Numbered from the stretch's first letter, positions 1 through 55,075 are shown. The stretch: 64,000 bases of DNA from Myotis daubentonii (GCF_963259705.1 NC_081851.1:60286855-60350854), one strand, 5' to 3'. The notes: generated by a model from the sequence alone, not told the origin. Translations and numbers: made by a program.

Positions 1-664
1 GAGTGAGCTCTGCCCAGGGAAGAGGAGAGTTTATCTCTGTGACTCTGAATTCATGCGCTTGTTCCACAAAGATGTCTGAGCACCTACTGATTTCCAGAGC
101 TAAGCTCTGGAGACAATATCTGAACAAGAGAGTTTCCACCTTACAAGGGACTTTGACCCAGTTAGGGGTGAACAGGTGGTTAGGACATAGTGTAGCATGT
201 TTAAGGCAGGCTTCCAGGAGCTGAGGCTGAGGTTGTGCTGAAGCTGAGGCACAAGGGAAAGTCAGCATGAGCCAGGCAGAGGAGAGGTGGAGGACCCCAG
301 CGGCAGAGACAGCCTGAGCAACGCCCTGGAGGCAGGGTTGTTGATCTTTACCTTGTGACCTCCTGAGCTTCCAGGATCCCATGTTCCTCTTCACCTTTAG
401 CTCAGGTAACTGAGGCTTACCTGTGCAGTATACCTTTGTCATTCTCAGGTTTAAGTTTCAAATGGGAAGTCTTTAAAAGAGTAATGAGAAAAAAAAAAGT
501 TCATGTACTTTTTATGTTGCTGAGGATACATGAAATAAAAGGCACAGCCACTAAAAATGTCATTCAAAAGAAACATTTCACTATGTCAATTTACTTGAAT
601 ACTGGATTTATGAAAACATTTAGGGCTTGAAAGATCTCATTTTTCACCTGTCCTTTGGTGCATT

Positions 665-775
665 TGATATTAGAATAAACTTCACTAGGGCAAGAACCCT
701 TATCTGTTTTGCTTCTTGGCAATTTCCCAAGTGCCTGGCACATAGTAGGCATTCAGTAAATATTTGTTGAAAGAT
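665..775 (+). repeat. L2 LINE 3' end
   Basis: Contains GTGCCTGGCACATAGTAGGC followed by ATTCAGTAAATATTTGTTGA, the typical L2 (shared with MIR) 3' terminus, preceded by the L2-like AAGAACCCTTATCTGTTTTG. Confidence 0.75.
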
Positions 776-1345
776 ACAGTAACTTTTATGGAGAAATGAC
801 ATTCTATGTAGGTTTCCCACATCCTGGACTCTGGACTATCAAAGGTCCATGTGCTCCAAAGAAGGAGGTCGTAGGGTTCCCTCAGAGTAGGTAGCAATGG
901 TTCTAACATTGCAAACAAATCAAGAATGACATTGTTAAAAGGAGGGGCCTGTGGGCCTATAGGAAAGCCCCCTCACCCTTTTTTTTTTTTTTGGTAAATG
1001 TTGTCTATATATGGCAGATGGACATGATTCTTAGTTTACAATCCCAGGAGTTCTGTAAATCCACTTTCTAGTCAAAGCTCTGTCTTGCAGCACTGGGGGA
1101 ATTTGCCCTCAATTATCATTAAGGACACACACAGAGCCGGGCCTTCTAAAGATCAGACTGGCTATCACTGAGAAACCCTTTATTCCAAGGCTTGGTTCCT
1201 CCCAACTCACTGCTCACGGTTGGGGCATGAGAGCCCTTGTACCAAAAGCCCAGCATCCCTGGACACCCCACACAGCCATTCTCTCTGAGGTCCTGACATC
1301 CCCAGAAAGGGACCAGGCCCAGAGCGGGTATGCCTAGGGCTGGCC

Positions 1346-2189
1346 TGTGATGTGTAGGTTCTTGACTGTGTGCAGGAAAGATTTACAACGCAAGTCCAGG
1401 TGATTTGGAGAGTCCCTTTATTAAAGTGGGCGAGGGGGAAACAAAGGAAGGGCCTGAGATAGAAGAAGCAACACGAGAGAGCCTAGGGGGGGCTGCTTTG
1501 GCTCTCTAGAAACGTCAGAGAAGAGGGCCTGGAAGACAGGTTCAGGGGGTTAGTCCGGGACAAGCTACCACTGCCTATTGCTCCCCTGGTTGCAAGTCTC
1601 ATGGGGACCCTTAGAGTTTAGGAGAAAGAAAAGGTGTGGGCATGCTCCAGAGAAAGCCCACACTGGCATCCTTTGTTTTGAGGGCTTTTATCTTTCTTTT
1701 TTGGTCAGGAACCCTAGGGGGAGTCTCAGGGCAGAGTTTTGGCAGATTATTCATCAGTTTTCCAGGTGTGTTTTTGAATAATATGTCGATGTACCAAAAT
1801 GCATGCATAGAGGGACCAGGGTCATTTTCTGGTCAGCTTTGCCTGTATCTTGAATTTGTTTGGTTCTATTTTTTTTTGTTTATTATTTTCCCCCTGTCTT
1901 TAGAAGTCCATGGGTTTGGCTGCCATGAATGGCACTAATTAGGTCTCTGTTATCTATGTCCCTGACTGGGTGATTTAAGCTATTTATGCTCTGATTAGGG
2001 AGGAGAAGTGCAAATTATTTGCTCTCAAGTGTTCTTGGTTTAGGGAAGATAAGATCTTGTGATTTACTAACTGGCTGTCAATTATTTGACTTGTTTGGCT
2101 CCATTTGTCTAACCATCTGTCTCAGTTACCCTTTTCTGACTTGTCAAAAGTTCTCCTAGAATCTAACCTGATGATACCATCAGGTCACA
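1346..2189 (-). mobile_element. Candidate solo LTR of an endogenous retrovirus (non-coding)
   Basis: Read on the minus strand the block starts TGTGACCTGATGG and ends CATCACA, has a TATA-like GATAAAAGC (complement of about 1685-1695), then TTTAATAAAGGGACTC (AATAAA at about 1423-1418) and a short U5-like tail. This order is LTR-like. No matching target-site duplication was found at the chosen edges and no viral coding sequence adjoins it, so the limits and family are uncertain. Confidence 0.45.
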
Positions 2190-2354
2190 GGGCGTGAGGC
2201 CCACCTAGTCACGGGGTTGCCACCCTTTTCTCTTTCCAGTCTCTGGGATGCCCTTGAGCTCTGCTAGCCCACAGTCAGTCCTCTGGCCTGGCCACCCTCC
2301 CGGACCCACTGTATCCTCACTTCAATGAACTCAGCTGCCTCAGCTTTCTATCCG

Positions 2355-2358
<4 letters not shown>

Positions 2359-2406
<48 letters not shown>
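2359..2406 (+). repeat. (AC)n microsatellite, 24 units
   Basis: Uninterrupted AC dinucleotide run; likely polymorphic. Confidence 0.97.
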
Positions 2407-2407
<1 letters not shown>

Positions 2408-3963
2408 AAAAAACCGCTAGGCAAAGAAACACAGTCTGGCTACAGGCATGCAACTAGCGGTGGGACAGAGAGAACAGAAGGAGAAAAACAAATCGTCTCA
2501 ATAAATTATTCTGCCCCACGCAGGACCGCAGCAGCCATTTCAATCGTCTTCATTCGAAAGCTAGTTAAGAAAATGACCCTAAGAGAAGCCCAAGGACAGG
2601 GGGGCCAAACGCTAGACTTTGGCAACATTTGGTCACACTTCCTGACAGTGAATAGAGAGGCAGAAACCGTGGGCACGCCGCTCCTCGCTCGGAGCTCGCT
2701 CTGGCTGGAAGGCGGGAGGCTCTGTTCATGCCAGCGCACGTTTGAATCCTAACTGAACTCTCCCCGCTTCTGGGCACGTCTTTCTGGTGCGTGAACCCTT
2801 CAACCTCCTGTCCCCGCGAGGCTTTCTTCCATCCTCACCCCCAGCCCCTAGGAAGCTCCTCAGACACTTCAAAAGTCAGTCACTCAGACACTGCCTCAGC
2901 GGTTGGAATATAAATGTTCAAGAGTCTCGACATCTTCGAGGGGATCTGTAAAGAAGACTTCAAAGAAGCAGCTCTCCTGCTTTGAGATTTCCCATAGAAG
3001 CCATAAAGAAAAATATTGCCCCGTGCTGTGTATCTCTGATCTCACCCAGGGACGGGTTTATTAAACAGGCCTGCAAGATGGCCAGGGAGCATACCCACAG
3101 GCCTCGCGAGCGCGCGTGCCGTTGCTGGGGTCCTCTAACCTCTTCCAGACACTGCCGCTTGAAAACCAGGCTGTATTTGTCAGGGGAGGAGGGTAGATCA
3201 TCGTTAGCCTTTTATGAGCACCCAATCAGTTTTTTGGAAAAACATGTATCTTTTCTGAAATTAAAAGCTCAGAGTGTCTTACTTCTCCTATTTTAAAGAG
3301 CATTTTTATTACCCATTGTGTATAGCCTAGAGGATAATGTGGGAGTTCAGAGGAAAAGCTTAGACGTGAGCTAGTGCCCACCCTTCCAGCTAAAGATAAG
3401 GAAACACAATGGAAGGACTTAAACTGTTTGTCCTACATCCACACGGAGGGGGAGGACTGAGGAAAAAAATGGAGCACGTGTTCTGAGTCTGATCCTCAGC
3501 ATCCTTACTAGGAAAATGGAATAAGAGTAAACCTACCTTAGAGATGGAGAGGATTACATGAAGTTACGCCTGGAAAAAACAAAGCCCGGTTACTAGCACT
3601 GCGTAAGAGGTAAATGAATGTCAGCGGCTGGCACAGAACAGTAGCTCTCAATCCCACCTGCACGTCAGAATTATCTGCGATGTTTTTCAATCATACTCAA
3701 GCCCAGCTGCAGACATTCTGAGTCAATTGGTCTGGGGTGGGGTCCAGAGTAGGTGCAGGTGAAGGATAGATGACTCTGATGAGCGGCCAAGGTTGAAATC
3801 TAATGGCCTAGGTGGTCCAGGGAGAAAGGCAGAGACCTTGTAGCCTCCATACTGGCCAAATACCAGGCAGATGGTAAAGGAAGAGAGAGGGAGAGAGTAA
3901 AGGGGGTGGACGGGGGGGTGGTGATTTAAAATACTATGGTAAGGTTTTTTAAAAAAAAATTCA

Positions 3964-4175
3964 GCCCAGCTGATGTGACTCAATGGGTTGAGTGTCGACC
4001 TATGAACCAGGAAATCACAGTTCAGTTCTTGGTCAGGGCACATGCCCAGGTTTTGGGCTCCATCCCCAGTAGGGGGCTTGCAGGAGGCAGACAATCGATG
4101 ATTCTCATCATTGATGTTTCTCCCTCCCTCTCCCTCTCCCTTCCTCTCTGAACTCAATAAAAAACATATTTAAAA
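3964..4175 (+). mobile_element. Ves-type SINE (tRNA-derived)
   Basis: A diverged head GCCCAGCTGATGTGACTCAATGG is followed by the Ves body (GGTCAGGGCACATGCCCAGG, CCCCAGTAGGGG, AGGAGGCAGACAATCGATGA), a CT-rich block and an AATAAAAAAC tail. An old copy with no clear duplication. Confidence 0.85.
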
Positions 4176-4369
4176 AATATTTTTAATGACATCTTTTTTC
4201 CATAACAAGTGCGTGGTTGCTACATACAAAAGATAAATCACAATAGCCAACCTAATGGAAATGGAGTGATTAGAAAGGCTTAGTGACAGTCTTATTAAAA
4301 CAAGGTTCACCTCTGTCTGTTTGGCTGGGAAGCGTGCTGCCGCGGCGGAAAAACTGGAAAACACGCCCA

Positions 4370-5099
4370 GATTAACAAGGGGGCAGTCATTTAATGCAGA
4401 AATCAGTTAAGGTGAAGAGACCGCGCGGGTGGACAACAGATAGGACTTCAAACAATACTGCATAGTGTCACGGAATAGCTCTTACACAGCTGATCTGTTT
4501 TCCTTATGGATTTGATTCCAGTACAAAGGCGGAGAAGAAACTTCAATTAAAAAATAAATAAGGCAACAGAAGAAGAATCCTCCTGTGACAAGGAACATCC
4601 ACAGACATTTGGTGCTGACACAACGAGACACCATCAGGACAAGTTCTGAAGATGCTGTATGAAAATTTAACAAGCATGGTCCGAGGACAAAAAAAATGAT
4701 ACTTGCTTTGTTACGAATCCCTTTGCAAATAGAAATGACTCTCAGGTAATTGTTATATACAAACTTTCTGCAATAAGTGGCAATCAGACACATTCTCCCA
4801 CTGCCACCTCCTCTGTGTCTAAAACCTAGAAGTGTTCCATGGCACTGGCTCCCTACTCCTCACAGTCAAAGCATACGTAGTCATTAAAGCACTTGAACCC
4901 ACAGTAGTCTTGTCCTTAGGAAGGTGGGGAGGTTTTGCATGACTGTATATCGGTCATCCAGAAACGGCTGGCAGGCAGCAGGCTGGAATGTAAAAGACCG
5001 CTTTGTGCTTGGGATCCTGATGCGAACTCCACTCCGTTCCCCTCAGGAGTCGTCTGCACTGTGGACGGGCCACCGAGCAGTGAACTTGAGTGTGGACAG
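4370..5099 (-). other. TMEM178A: Probable 3'UTR of TMEM178A with candidate poly(A) signal
   Basis: Non-coding sequence directly after the stop codon. Reading down the minus strand I find no AATAAA, and the first plausible hexamer is ATTAAA at 4395-4390, which would give a 3'UTR of about 0.7 kb. No transposon is obvious between 4400 and 5099. The hexamer is a common variant signal, but the 3' end is a guess without transcript data. Confidence 0.4.
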
Positions 5100-47960
<42,861 letters not shown>

Positions 47961-50039
47961 CCCACTGCCTGCCTCCGGTCCTCTGCCCTCCAACGACGTG
48001 AAAAGACATCCACCAACATCAGACTCAGCCTTGTCACTTGTCCCACTTGATTTCGATCAGCGTCCTGTTTTATACCCAGAAGCAAATCCCACCCAGGTCG
48101 CGCTGCTTGGTAGCATTTAACTCTTTGGGATCTTGATCTGGAGCTGAAGACCCTTTCTCCTGCCCCTGGCAGCTCTGTCGCCTTCCTCCTTCCCTCTCAC
48201 TTGCCCACTGCAAGCTCTGAGTTCTCTCTGCTCCAGCCCCTCTTGTGAAAGAGCCCGGGTGTCCCTGGAGCGGTAGACCCATGGCCAGAGAGTTTCTTCC
48301 CCTTCACTGCAGCCTGCTCCGAGAAGGGCTTCCTTTTCCTTAACCATCTCCATCTCTTGCCAGAGTGGCATCCTCCTGGTTATTTCTAGGAGGGCATCGG
48401 ATCGATAAACCCTTGCTATGGCACCTGCTCTGTGAGGTGATCATTGCCTTTGAATAAAGAAAGCCCTGGTAATAAATCAAAGTAATGCCTTTTTCTCCTG
48501 TGCAGTGTCTTGCATGAGCTGGGAGGGTCAGCAACAGAGCAATGCTACACCCCAAAGTCCACATGTCAGCTCCCTGCTGTTCTTCAGGGCACCCAGTAGT
48601 CACAGATGTTAATTCTGAGAATGGCAGGCAGATGCATAGTTTTCTCACATGAGGAAATGTTAGGACCCACGGAACTTAAAGAGTTAATTGCTTGTGTTGT
48701 GCATCCTTACATCAGAGGTGCAATACCCTTAGTCCTTGTGCCACTTAGTCCTCTTGGGGCCATGTCAGAGATTGGAGAGCCATGCTGCATGAACCCAGGG
48801 ATGCCAGTTCTTGTGTTCTTATGCTATGAAATATTAATGATCAAAAGATTATGAGGCAATCATTAGATGCTAAATGTCATTACTCCACCATTTAATGGGA
48901 CTTATTAATTAGTGCCCCCACATCAATTGGTATTAATGTGATTTACACAGTTCCTCTGGAATGACATCTGTAAAGGTGGTATAAGAATCTTGCTCAGATT
49001 TTTTTCATTGCTCTTTGTACTATCTTCAGAGGGTATATTTCCAATGAAGACTTGTACCCCTTCTGAGCTGTTCCGTTAACAGACAAATCACTTAAGCAAA
49101 TCTTTCAGTCATATTGGACCCCCGTGCCCATTTCTGCTGGCCTGACCATGTGAATTATTGCTTGGATTTCCTCACAGCTTCAGCAAGATCTATGGTAAGC
49201 TCCAGTCTAATTAAGGAAGACAAAGAATTATAATTTTAGTGTTCCTCTCACCTATAAGCTCTCCCTTAAAAGGAAATGCTAAGCTCATCAAAGGCGTCTT
49301 ATCTGGACTTACACAAAAATGATGAGACTTAGAAACTTCCTTTTATTTATTCTCTGTAATAGGTGTAAAATCCTAGATCTTGGTGGATACGCAGAGAGAA
49401 CACCTTTAACGGTTGACATCTGAAATTCACTCAAGTTGTCATGAGTCCTTTTATTTTTTTAAAATGCCTCTTGAGATAAAGTGATTACAAACCTGTAGCA
49501 AGCTTTCACTCCCTTTTCAAACACTGATGTTCTGCAGTAAAAAAATAGTCTGCCCCATTTCAGAGTCACCTGATTCTCTTTACACAATGACCGTCCTGAA
49601 CTGGAGTAGACAAAAGGAAACCTCTTTTTGAGGCACATCTGATGAACTTAAAAGAGCCTAATATTCAGCCGCGTTTTCCTAGCCAGAACCTTAAGATCAT
49701 ACCCTCCTTTGAAAACAGCATTATCCTCCAAGTGCAATGTGTCTATGTGTAAGACCCGTCTCAGCATATAATCCAAAAGTTACTATATGATGAATTACCC
49801 TTGACAGTATTTCATTAAAAAATGTCACACATTACAAATATGGGCCAGCAGCATGTAATGCGCGCACTGCCTCTGCTGGTGCAGCATTAACGCCATCAGC
49901 GGGGATGTGACATATGATGCGTACACAGGCTTTGCTACGGCAGCTGCACATGGCTCCATCCGTGTCCTTAAAATTTCTCTTTTGGGTATTTCCAACAATG
50001 AAATGCCACCCACTAACCCCACTCTGTTAGGGAAGTGGG

Positions 50040-50260
50040 AAATACACAGATAAATAGTTCCCATCTTCAAGATGCAACCAGTCCAGTGGCAACCCATAGA
50101 CATAGACTGTTCTATGTGCTCTGGTAGAGATAGGAACCAAGAGCTGTGGGACTATGGACAAGGAAAAAAATTAACTGTTGGGGGAGTGGAGAAACTGCTT
50201 AGAGACAGTAACCTTTGAGTTAGTTCTCGAAGGATGAATTAAACTTTACCAGGAGGATTA
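50040..50260 (-). repeat. L2 LINE fragment
   Basis: ATAGTTCCCATCTTCAAGATG, GTTCTATGTGCTCTGGTAGAG and AACCTTTGAGTTAGTTCTCG with AAGGATGAATT match reversed L2 in order. Confidence 0.6.
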
Positions 50261-50734
50261 GATCAGGCATCTTGTCATTACAGCCAGAATATTAACTCTC
50301 TGATTTACATGTCTACCTCGCAAATTTGGAGGCTTCCATATTTCGGGCCACTGTAAAATAAGGATTTTTTTCCTACATTTAAAAAATTCTAAAGTTATCA
50401 TGTTCTAATGCCTGACTACAAGCTAAGTACTTATAGACGAGTAGAAACAGAAGTCTGGCCCAGAATACAGTCAATGTATGAGGGCATTTAGCCTGGCAGG
50501 GAGGCAGCATGCTGTGACATCAAATATCCAGCCAGACCACTGTAGCATGTCTCAGCCGTGGCTGTGCTGTGACCTCAACGTTTTCAAACTTAGCTTGTTC
50601 TTCACTTGTCCTAAATTTCTCTTTGCTGCCTGCAGATCTGATATCCCCCATGCATCCCTCTGAGAACAACAGTGTCCTAAAATGACAGGATAGAGCCAGA
50701 GAATTTCCATCTGGGTGTCTCACTGTACGACTGA

Positions 50735-51110
50735 ACTCAACATGTCCAAAAGTAAACTCATATTTCCCTGTGGTTCAGCTACCCCTCCCTACTTCCTGTA
50801 TTGACAAATCCTTCAAGTCACTCAGGCTCACTATTTTAGAAATATCTATCACATTCACAAAGTCGTGGGGATTTTTTCTTTCACGAGTCTTTTATAGCCA
50901 AATTTTCCTCTACGTATCTACTACTTGCTGTCATTATGCCCCTCTCACCTCACATCTGCATTCTTATTACAGCTTCCTCCTGGTCCCCACCCTTCCAGGA
51001 GCAACCCTGCCTGCAGTTATCCTGTATACTGTTGCCAAATGCATCTTCTTCAGATGTGACTTTGATTATGTAATCCCTCATCTTCCACTCTCCTTTCTAG
51101 GTTAGAGAGA
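50735..51110 (+). repeat. L2 LINE fragment
   Basis: CTGAACTCAACATGTCCAAAA, CACATCTGCATTCTTATTAC, AGCTTCCTCCTGGTC and GATGTGACTTTGATTATGTA fit L2 on the plus strand. Confidence 0.65.
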
Positions 51111-51330
51111 ATTATCTGCTATCTTGCTCTAAAGTCCTTCTTTGTTGCTGTCAGTATTCCCATGGCATTTTAACATCCCAACTGATGTGTTGGCTATGTT
51201 TAAATATTTAGAAAACAAAATACTTTGCCTGCTCTAAACACACTTATCATAATATATAGGTGCTTTATGACATTCATTGTATTTCTCTTTACAGTCAGGA
51301 AGTTTTAAAATAATTTCTCTATAAAAATGT

Positions 51331-51331
<1 letters not shown>

Positions 51332-51383
<52 letters not shown>
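51332..51383 (+). repeat. (GA)n microsatellite
   Basis: Uninterrupted GA run of about 26 units. Confidence 0.97.
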
Positions 51384-51386
<3 letters not shown>

Positions 51387-51734
51387 CATTATCAGAGAGC
51401 TATGGCCATGATTTATTGACATACTTATGCTAAGCTAACCATGAATATTCTAAAAGGCTTTCACCCTTTGCCCCAGGGCCAAGACCAAAAGCAACATCAC
51501 TCTTTATTTCAAACATTTGGATTCCACAAAATTTACTCAATGCAACTTAACCTAAACCACACACCGGCTTTCATAATGAGTGGAGATTTTTTTTTTCTTG
51601 GTAAAATTTTTTTAGCATTTAATGTAAGGATATAGTCCATTATGTTCTTGATCTACAGTGTGTCATATCTGTAAATAATTGAGGTATGTTGTGTTGCAGT
51701 CATGATTCTAAATTATTTTTCCTAAAATAATTTT

Positions 51735-52040
51735 ATTTTTTAATTCAACAAAGCATATTGAGTACCTCCAGTGTAAGTGATTGTGCTAAGTCCCACTGAA
51801 GTATGCAAAGATGAAAAAAAGCATGGTTTGTGCCCTCAGGAGCTGTGGGTTAGTGGAGGAGGAAGATAGAAATGCAAGTGGCTAAAAGAGAGATGGCCTG
51901 GGATGAGTGCTAGCACAGAGGTGCAAACACAATGCAACAGAGAGATACTATCCATCAGGAAGAATATGTGTAAGCCAAGCCGATTAGATGTTATTTCAGT
52001 TAGGCTTTGGAGGAAAAGGGGCTTTCTGTACGTGTGTCAA
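51735..52040 (-). repeat. L2 LINE 3' region
   Basis: AATTCAACAAAGCATATTGAG, TACCTCCAGTGTAAGTGATTG, GTGCCCTCAGGAGCTGTGGG and GTTAGGCTTTGGAGGAAAAG match reversed L2. Confidence 0.7.
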
Positions 52041-52649
52041 AATTAGTTCAGGACAAAGCCAAAAGTAACTTTTAGAAGTAGCACCTACCGCAGTGCTCTT
52101 CTCCACCCCACACATGTGCTAAGTCATCTTGGCAGTGCCATTTTGTCACTAACTGGAAGCCTGGAACCATAAAATACCACAAACTCCCCCGAAATAGACA
52201 GTGCCTGATAAGTTTCTCATTTCACTGACACACTACAGAATGTCACCATTCTTTTTCACATTCCTGGATTAAGCTGTTTCCTTTTTAGAGACTTTAAGCA
52301 CATATGGTGGGAAAAAAAAAATGTTCAAAGAAACCCATAACCATGTTAAGTCCCACTCAGAGTGTGATGTTTAGCAGATGGTGGCTTATTAATTGTCATA
52401 CCTAACTGTATTCCCACCTTATCTGTGTGTATGGATACCGTGTTTTGAAGGTGCGGCCTGATTCAGCTCATGGAGGCCGTGTTTGACAACCAAGGCAGAA
52501 TTGGATATAACTAAGATGTCCAGTCCCTCCAACTCACCGCAGCCGGTGATGCTTCCCATGTGAACAAAAAAGCCAGTGTTTCCAGGTACGTGTCCTTTTT
52601 CTCACCCTCAAACCTCAGCTCTCAGCTGTGTCTGCTCCAAGGCTCCAGG

Positions 52650-52835
52650 ACCTGGGGACCAACATGTTTGCTGGAGTCAGACCACCTGTAAATTCCAGAC
52701 CCACTGCTTCCGACCTGCTCACCCCTAGCCAGTTACTTACCTAACCTCTTCTAATCGCCTCGGTTCTGAAAAACATGGATATTAACATCTGTCTCACAGG
52801 ATTAATGATTCATGATTATCGCATGCTAATTGACA
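52650..52835 (+). repeat. MIR SINE
   Basis: GAGTCAGACCACCTGTAAAT, CTAGCCAGTTACTTACCTAAC and GGATATTAACATCTGTCTCA with CAGGATTAATGATT match MIR in order. Confidence 0.75.
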
Positions 52836-53011
52836 TTTCCTCCCATTCCCACTCCTGCTCCCTTCCTGTCCCTACTCCATTCATGTAAACATATAAACAT
52901 GCTTTAGAAAACTCATTGCTTAATTATATCAACCCCATATAATTTAAATGTCATAAATACAAATGGCTAAATAAGTTGATAATAACATTTTTAATGTGCT
53001 TATTATTTATA

Positions 53012-53647
53012 CTAGGGGCCTGGTGCATGAAATTCGTGCACTGGGTGTGTGTGGGGGGGGAGTGTCCCTCAGCCCAGCCTGCCCCCTCTCACATACTGGG
53101 AGCCCTCAGGCGTTGACCCCCATCACCCTCCAATCGCAGGATCGGCCCCTTGCCCAGGCCTGACACCTCTGACCTAGGCGTCCGGCCCGGGCAGCGGGGA
53201 CCCGCAGCTGCAGCGGCCCCACGATTGTGGGCTTCGCTTTAGGCCCAGGCAAGGGACCCCTAGCTCCTGGGACTGCCAGCTTCGGCCGTGCCCAGCTCCC
53301 ATCGCTGGCTCCACCCCTACTTCCTGCTATCACTGGCCAGGGCGGCAAAGGTACCTGATTCTCCGATCATGGCTGGGGGGCAGGGCAAAGGCGGCCCCAG
53401 GGCCGCCTTTGCCCTTCCCCCCAGCTCTTAGCTCCCCCCTGGGTTTCTGATCACTGTCAGTGGCAGGGGGCTTCTTCCTGCTTTCCCTTTCGCCTCCCTG
53501 CATTGTGCCTACGTATGCAAATTAACCGCCATCTTGTTGGCAGTTAACTGCCAATCTTAGTTGGCAGTTAATTTGCATATAGCCCTGATTAGCCAATGAA
53601 AAGGGTAGCTCGTACGCCAATTACCATTTTTCTCTTTTATTAGTGTT
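53012..53647 (-). mobile_element. Large GC-rich HeliBat-type Helitron (about 636 bases)
   Basis: The 3' end (minus strand) has hairpin GCACGAATTTCATGC and CAGGCCCCTAG; the other side reads ACACTAATAAAAGAG. Inside are a 26-bp inverted repeat with a 2-base loop (53372-53397/53400-53425), an 18-bp palindrome (53537-53554) and two inverted TATGCAAATTAAC copies (53514-53526, 53567-53579). It is much richer in GC than its surroundings and has no coding potential. Confidence 0.85.
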
Positions 53648-53684
53648 GATTATTCATATAAGGATAGGCAATCTACTATTCTCA

Positions 53685-54810
53685 ATTGTTCAACTAACAT
53701 TTGAGCACTCATGGGCCAGGGAGTTCTACTCCAGGCAGAGAAAACCTCCTGTACAAAGGTCCTGAGGCATGGAGCTCTGTGCCACTGGGAACTGAAAAGA
53801 GACCCCCATAGGCAGAGAGCAGTGAGCGAGGCAGCAAGTGGTATGAGATTCCGTTGCAGAGTCAGCCAATGGCCAGATCATACACGGTCTTGAAGGCCAT
53901 CTGATGGAGTTGGACTTTAGTCAAAAGAAAATCTTTGAAGAGTTTTAAGCAGGGGAAGGGAATGAGTTGAGTCATGTTTTAAATGTCACTTAGGAGACTA
54001 TGTGGAAAATGGATTGGGACTAGGGGTGGAGAGCAGGAACACCAGTCAGGAGGCTACTGTAATAGTCCAGACAGGGGTATTAATTGTTTAGACTAAAGAG
54101 CCTGCATCAGAAACAGAGAGGTGTAGAGATCGAAATCAGAATTACTGTGACTCCACATAAGGGAAAGGAGAAATGAAGAACCATGCCTACACCTCAGGTT
54201 TGAGTGCTTGCATGGTGGTATCATGCACTGAGAAGTGGAACGTGCTTGGAGGAGAAGTAAAAAAGAAAATCTGTTTTGAATTTAAGTTTGAGATGCCATT
54301 TAGAAATCTCAATTGGAATTATGAAACTGAGAGTGAGGGAAGCAGTCTGGAATGAAGATTAGATTTTAGAGATGTCAGCGTAAAGGTGTTATATATATCT
54401 TGATATTTAAATTCACGGGACTAGATGAGATTGCTTAGGGCCATGGTCGGCAAACTGAGGCTCTCAGCTCTCGAGCCACATGCGGCTTTTTGGCCCCTTG
54501 AGTGTGGCTCTTCCTAAGCCTTAGGAGCACCCTAATTAAGTTAATAACAATGTACCTACCTATATAGTTTAAGTTTAAAAAATTTGGCTCTCAAAAGAAA
54601 TTTCAATCATTGTACTGTTGATAATTTGGCTCTGTTGACTAATGAGTTTGCTGACCACTGGCTTAGGGGAAAGTGTAGCTAGAAAACGAAGAGGTTCAGG
54701 TCAAGGCTGGCTCTGAGGCACTTAGAACTCTATCGCAAGAGGAGATTGGGAAGAAAGGTAGGAGGAAAACCAAGAAAATGCATGTACCCAAAGCCAAGAC
54801 AGGGGAGTCT
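53685..54810 (-). repeat. Long L2 LINE fragment, split by a SPIN element
   Basis: GTTCTACTCCAGGCAGAGAA, AAAGGTCCTGAGGCATGGAG, CAATGGCCAGATCATACACG, GAGGCTACTGTAATAGTCCAG and AATTTAAGTTTGAGATGCCA follow reversed L2 across about 900 bases. The SPIN at 54441-54660 interrupts it. Confidence 0.75.
54441..54660 (+). mobile_element. SPIN-family non-autonomous hAT with 8-bp duplication
   Basis: Starts CCATGGTCGGCAAACTGAGG, ends GAGTTTGCTGACCACTG; between them are TTTTTGGCCCCTTGAGTGTG and AAATTTGGCTCTCAAAAGAA. GCTTAGGG flanks it exactly (54433-54440 and 54661-54668). No transposase remains. Confidence 0.92.
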
Positions 54811-54849
54811 AAGGATATACAATAATGACAGCGACAAGACAATGTAAAG

Positions 54850-55075
54850 TCTGGGATGTGGAGTCATAGAGAGTTTAGTTCAAATTTAAGTGTGGGGAGA
54901 GGGATTTACTTAGTCTCTCCAAGACTCTGTTTTCTTGTCTGTGAAATGGGGATAAGAGTAATACTACCCTTCTTAAAGTTTCTGTGAGAATCAATATAGA
55001 GCACTTAGCACAGAGTGACTGTAAAGGCTGACATATAAGTGCTCCATATATAAATGGCAGCTGTTATCATTGCTG
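54850..55075 (+). repeat. MIR SINE, nearly full length
   Basis: GGGATTTACTTAGTCTCTCC, CTCTGTTTTCTTGTCTGTGA, AATGGGGATAAGAGTAATAC and CATATAAGTGCTCCATATAT match MIR in order. Confidence 0.8.

Larger units (their letters stand above)
1..4369. other. Downstream intergenic flank of TMEM178A
   Basis: No coding gene is supported; all open frames are short and lack family resemblance. Besides the L2 end, LTR-like block, CA microsatellite and Ves SINE listed separately, 2,620-3,130 is a unique patch with more CpG than its surroundings, and 3,140-3,960 shows nothing recognisable. Confidence 0.7.

Noticed and set aside
49840..49990. CpG-bearing stretch as a promoter or exon
   Set aside because: A few CpGs (GCGCGC, CGGCAGC) in unique sequence, but too short and without a frame or splice signals to support a call.
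51234..51422. Serine-leucine repeat peptide
   Set aside because: Translation of the GA/CT microsatellite.
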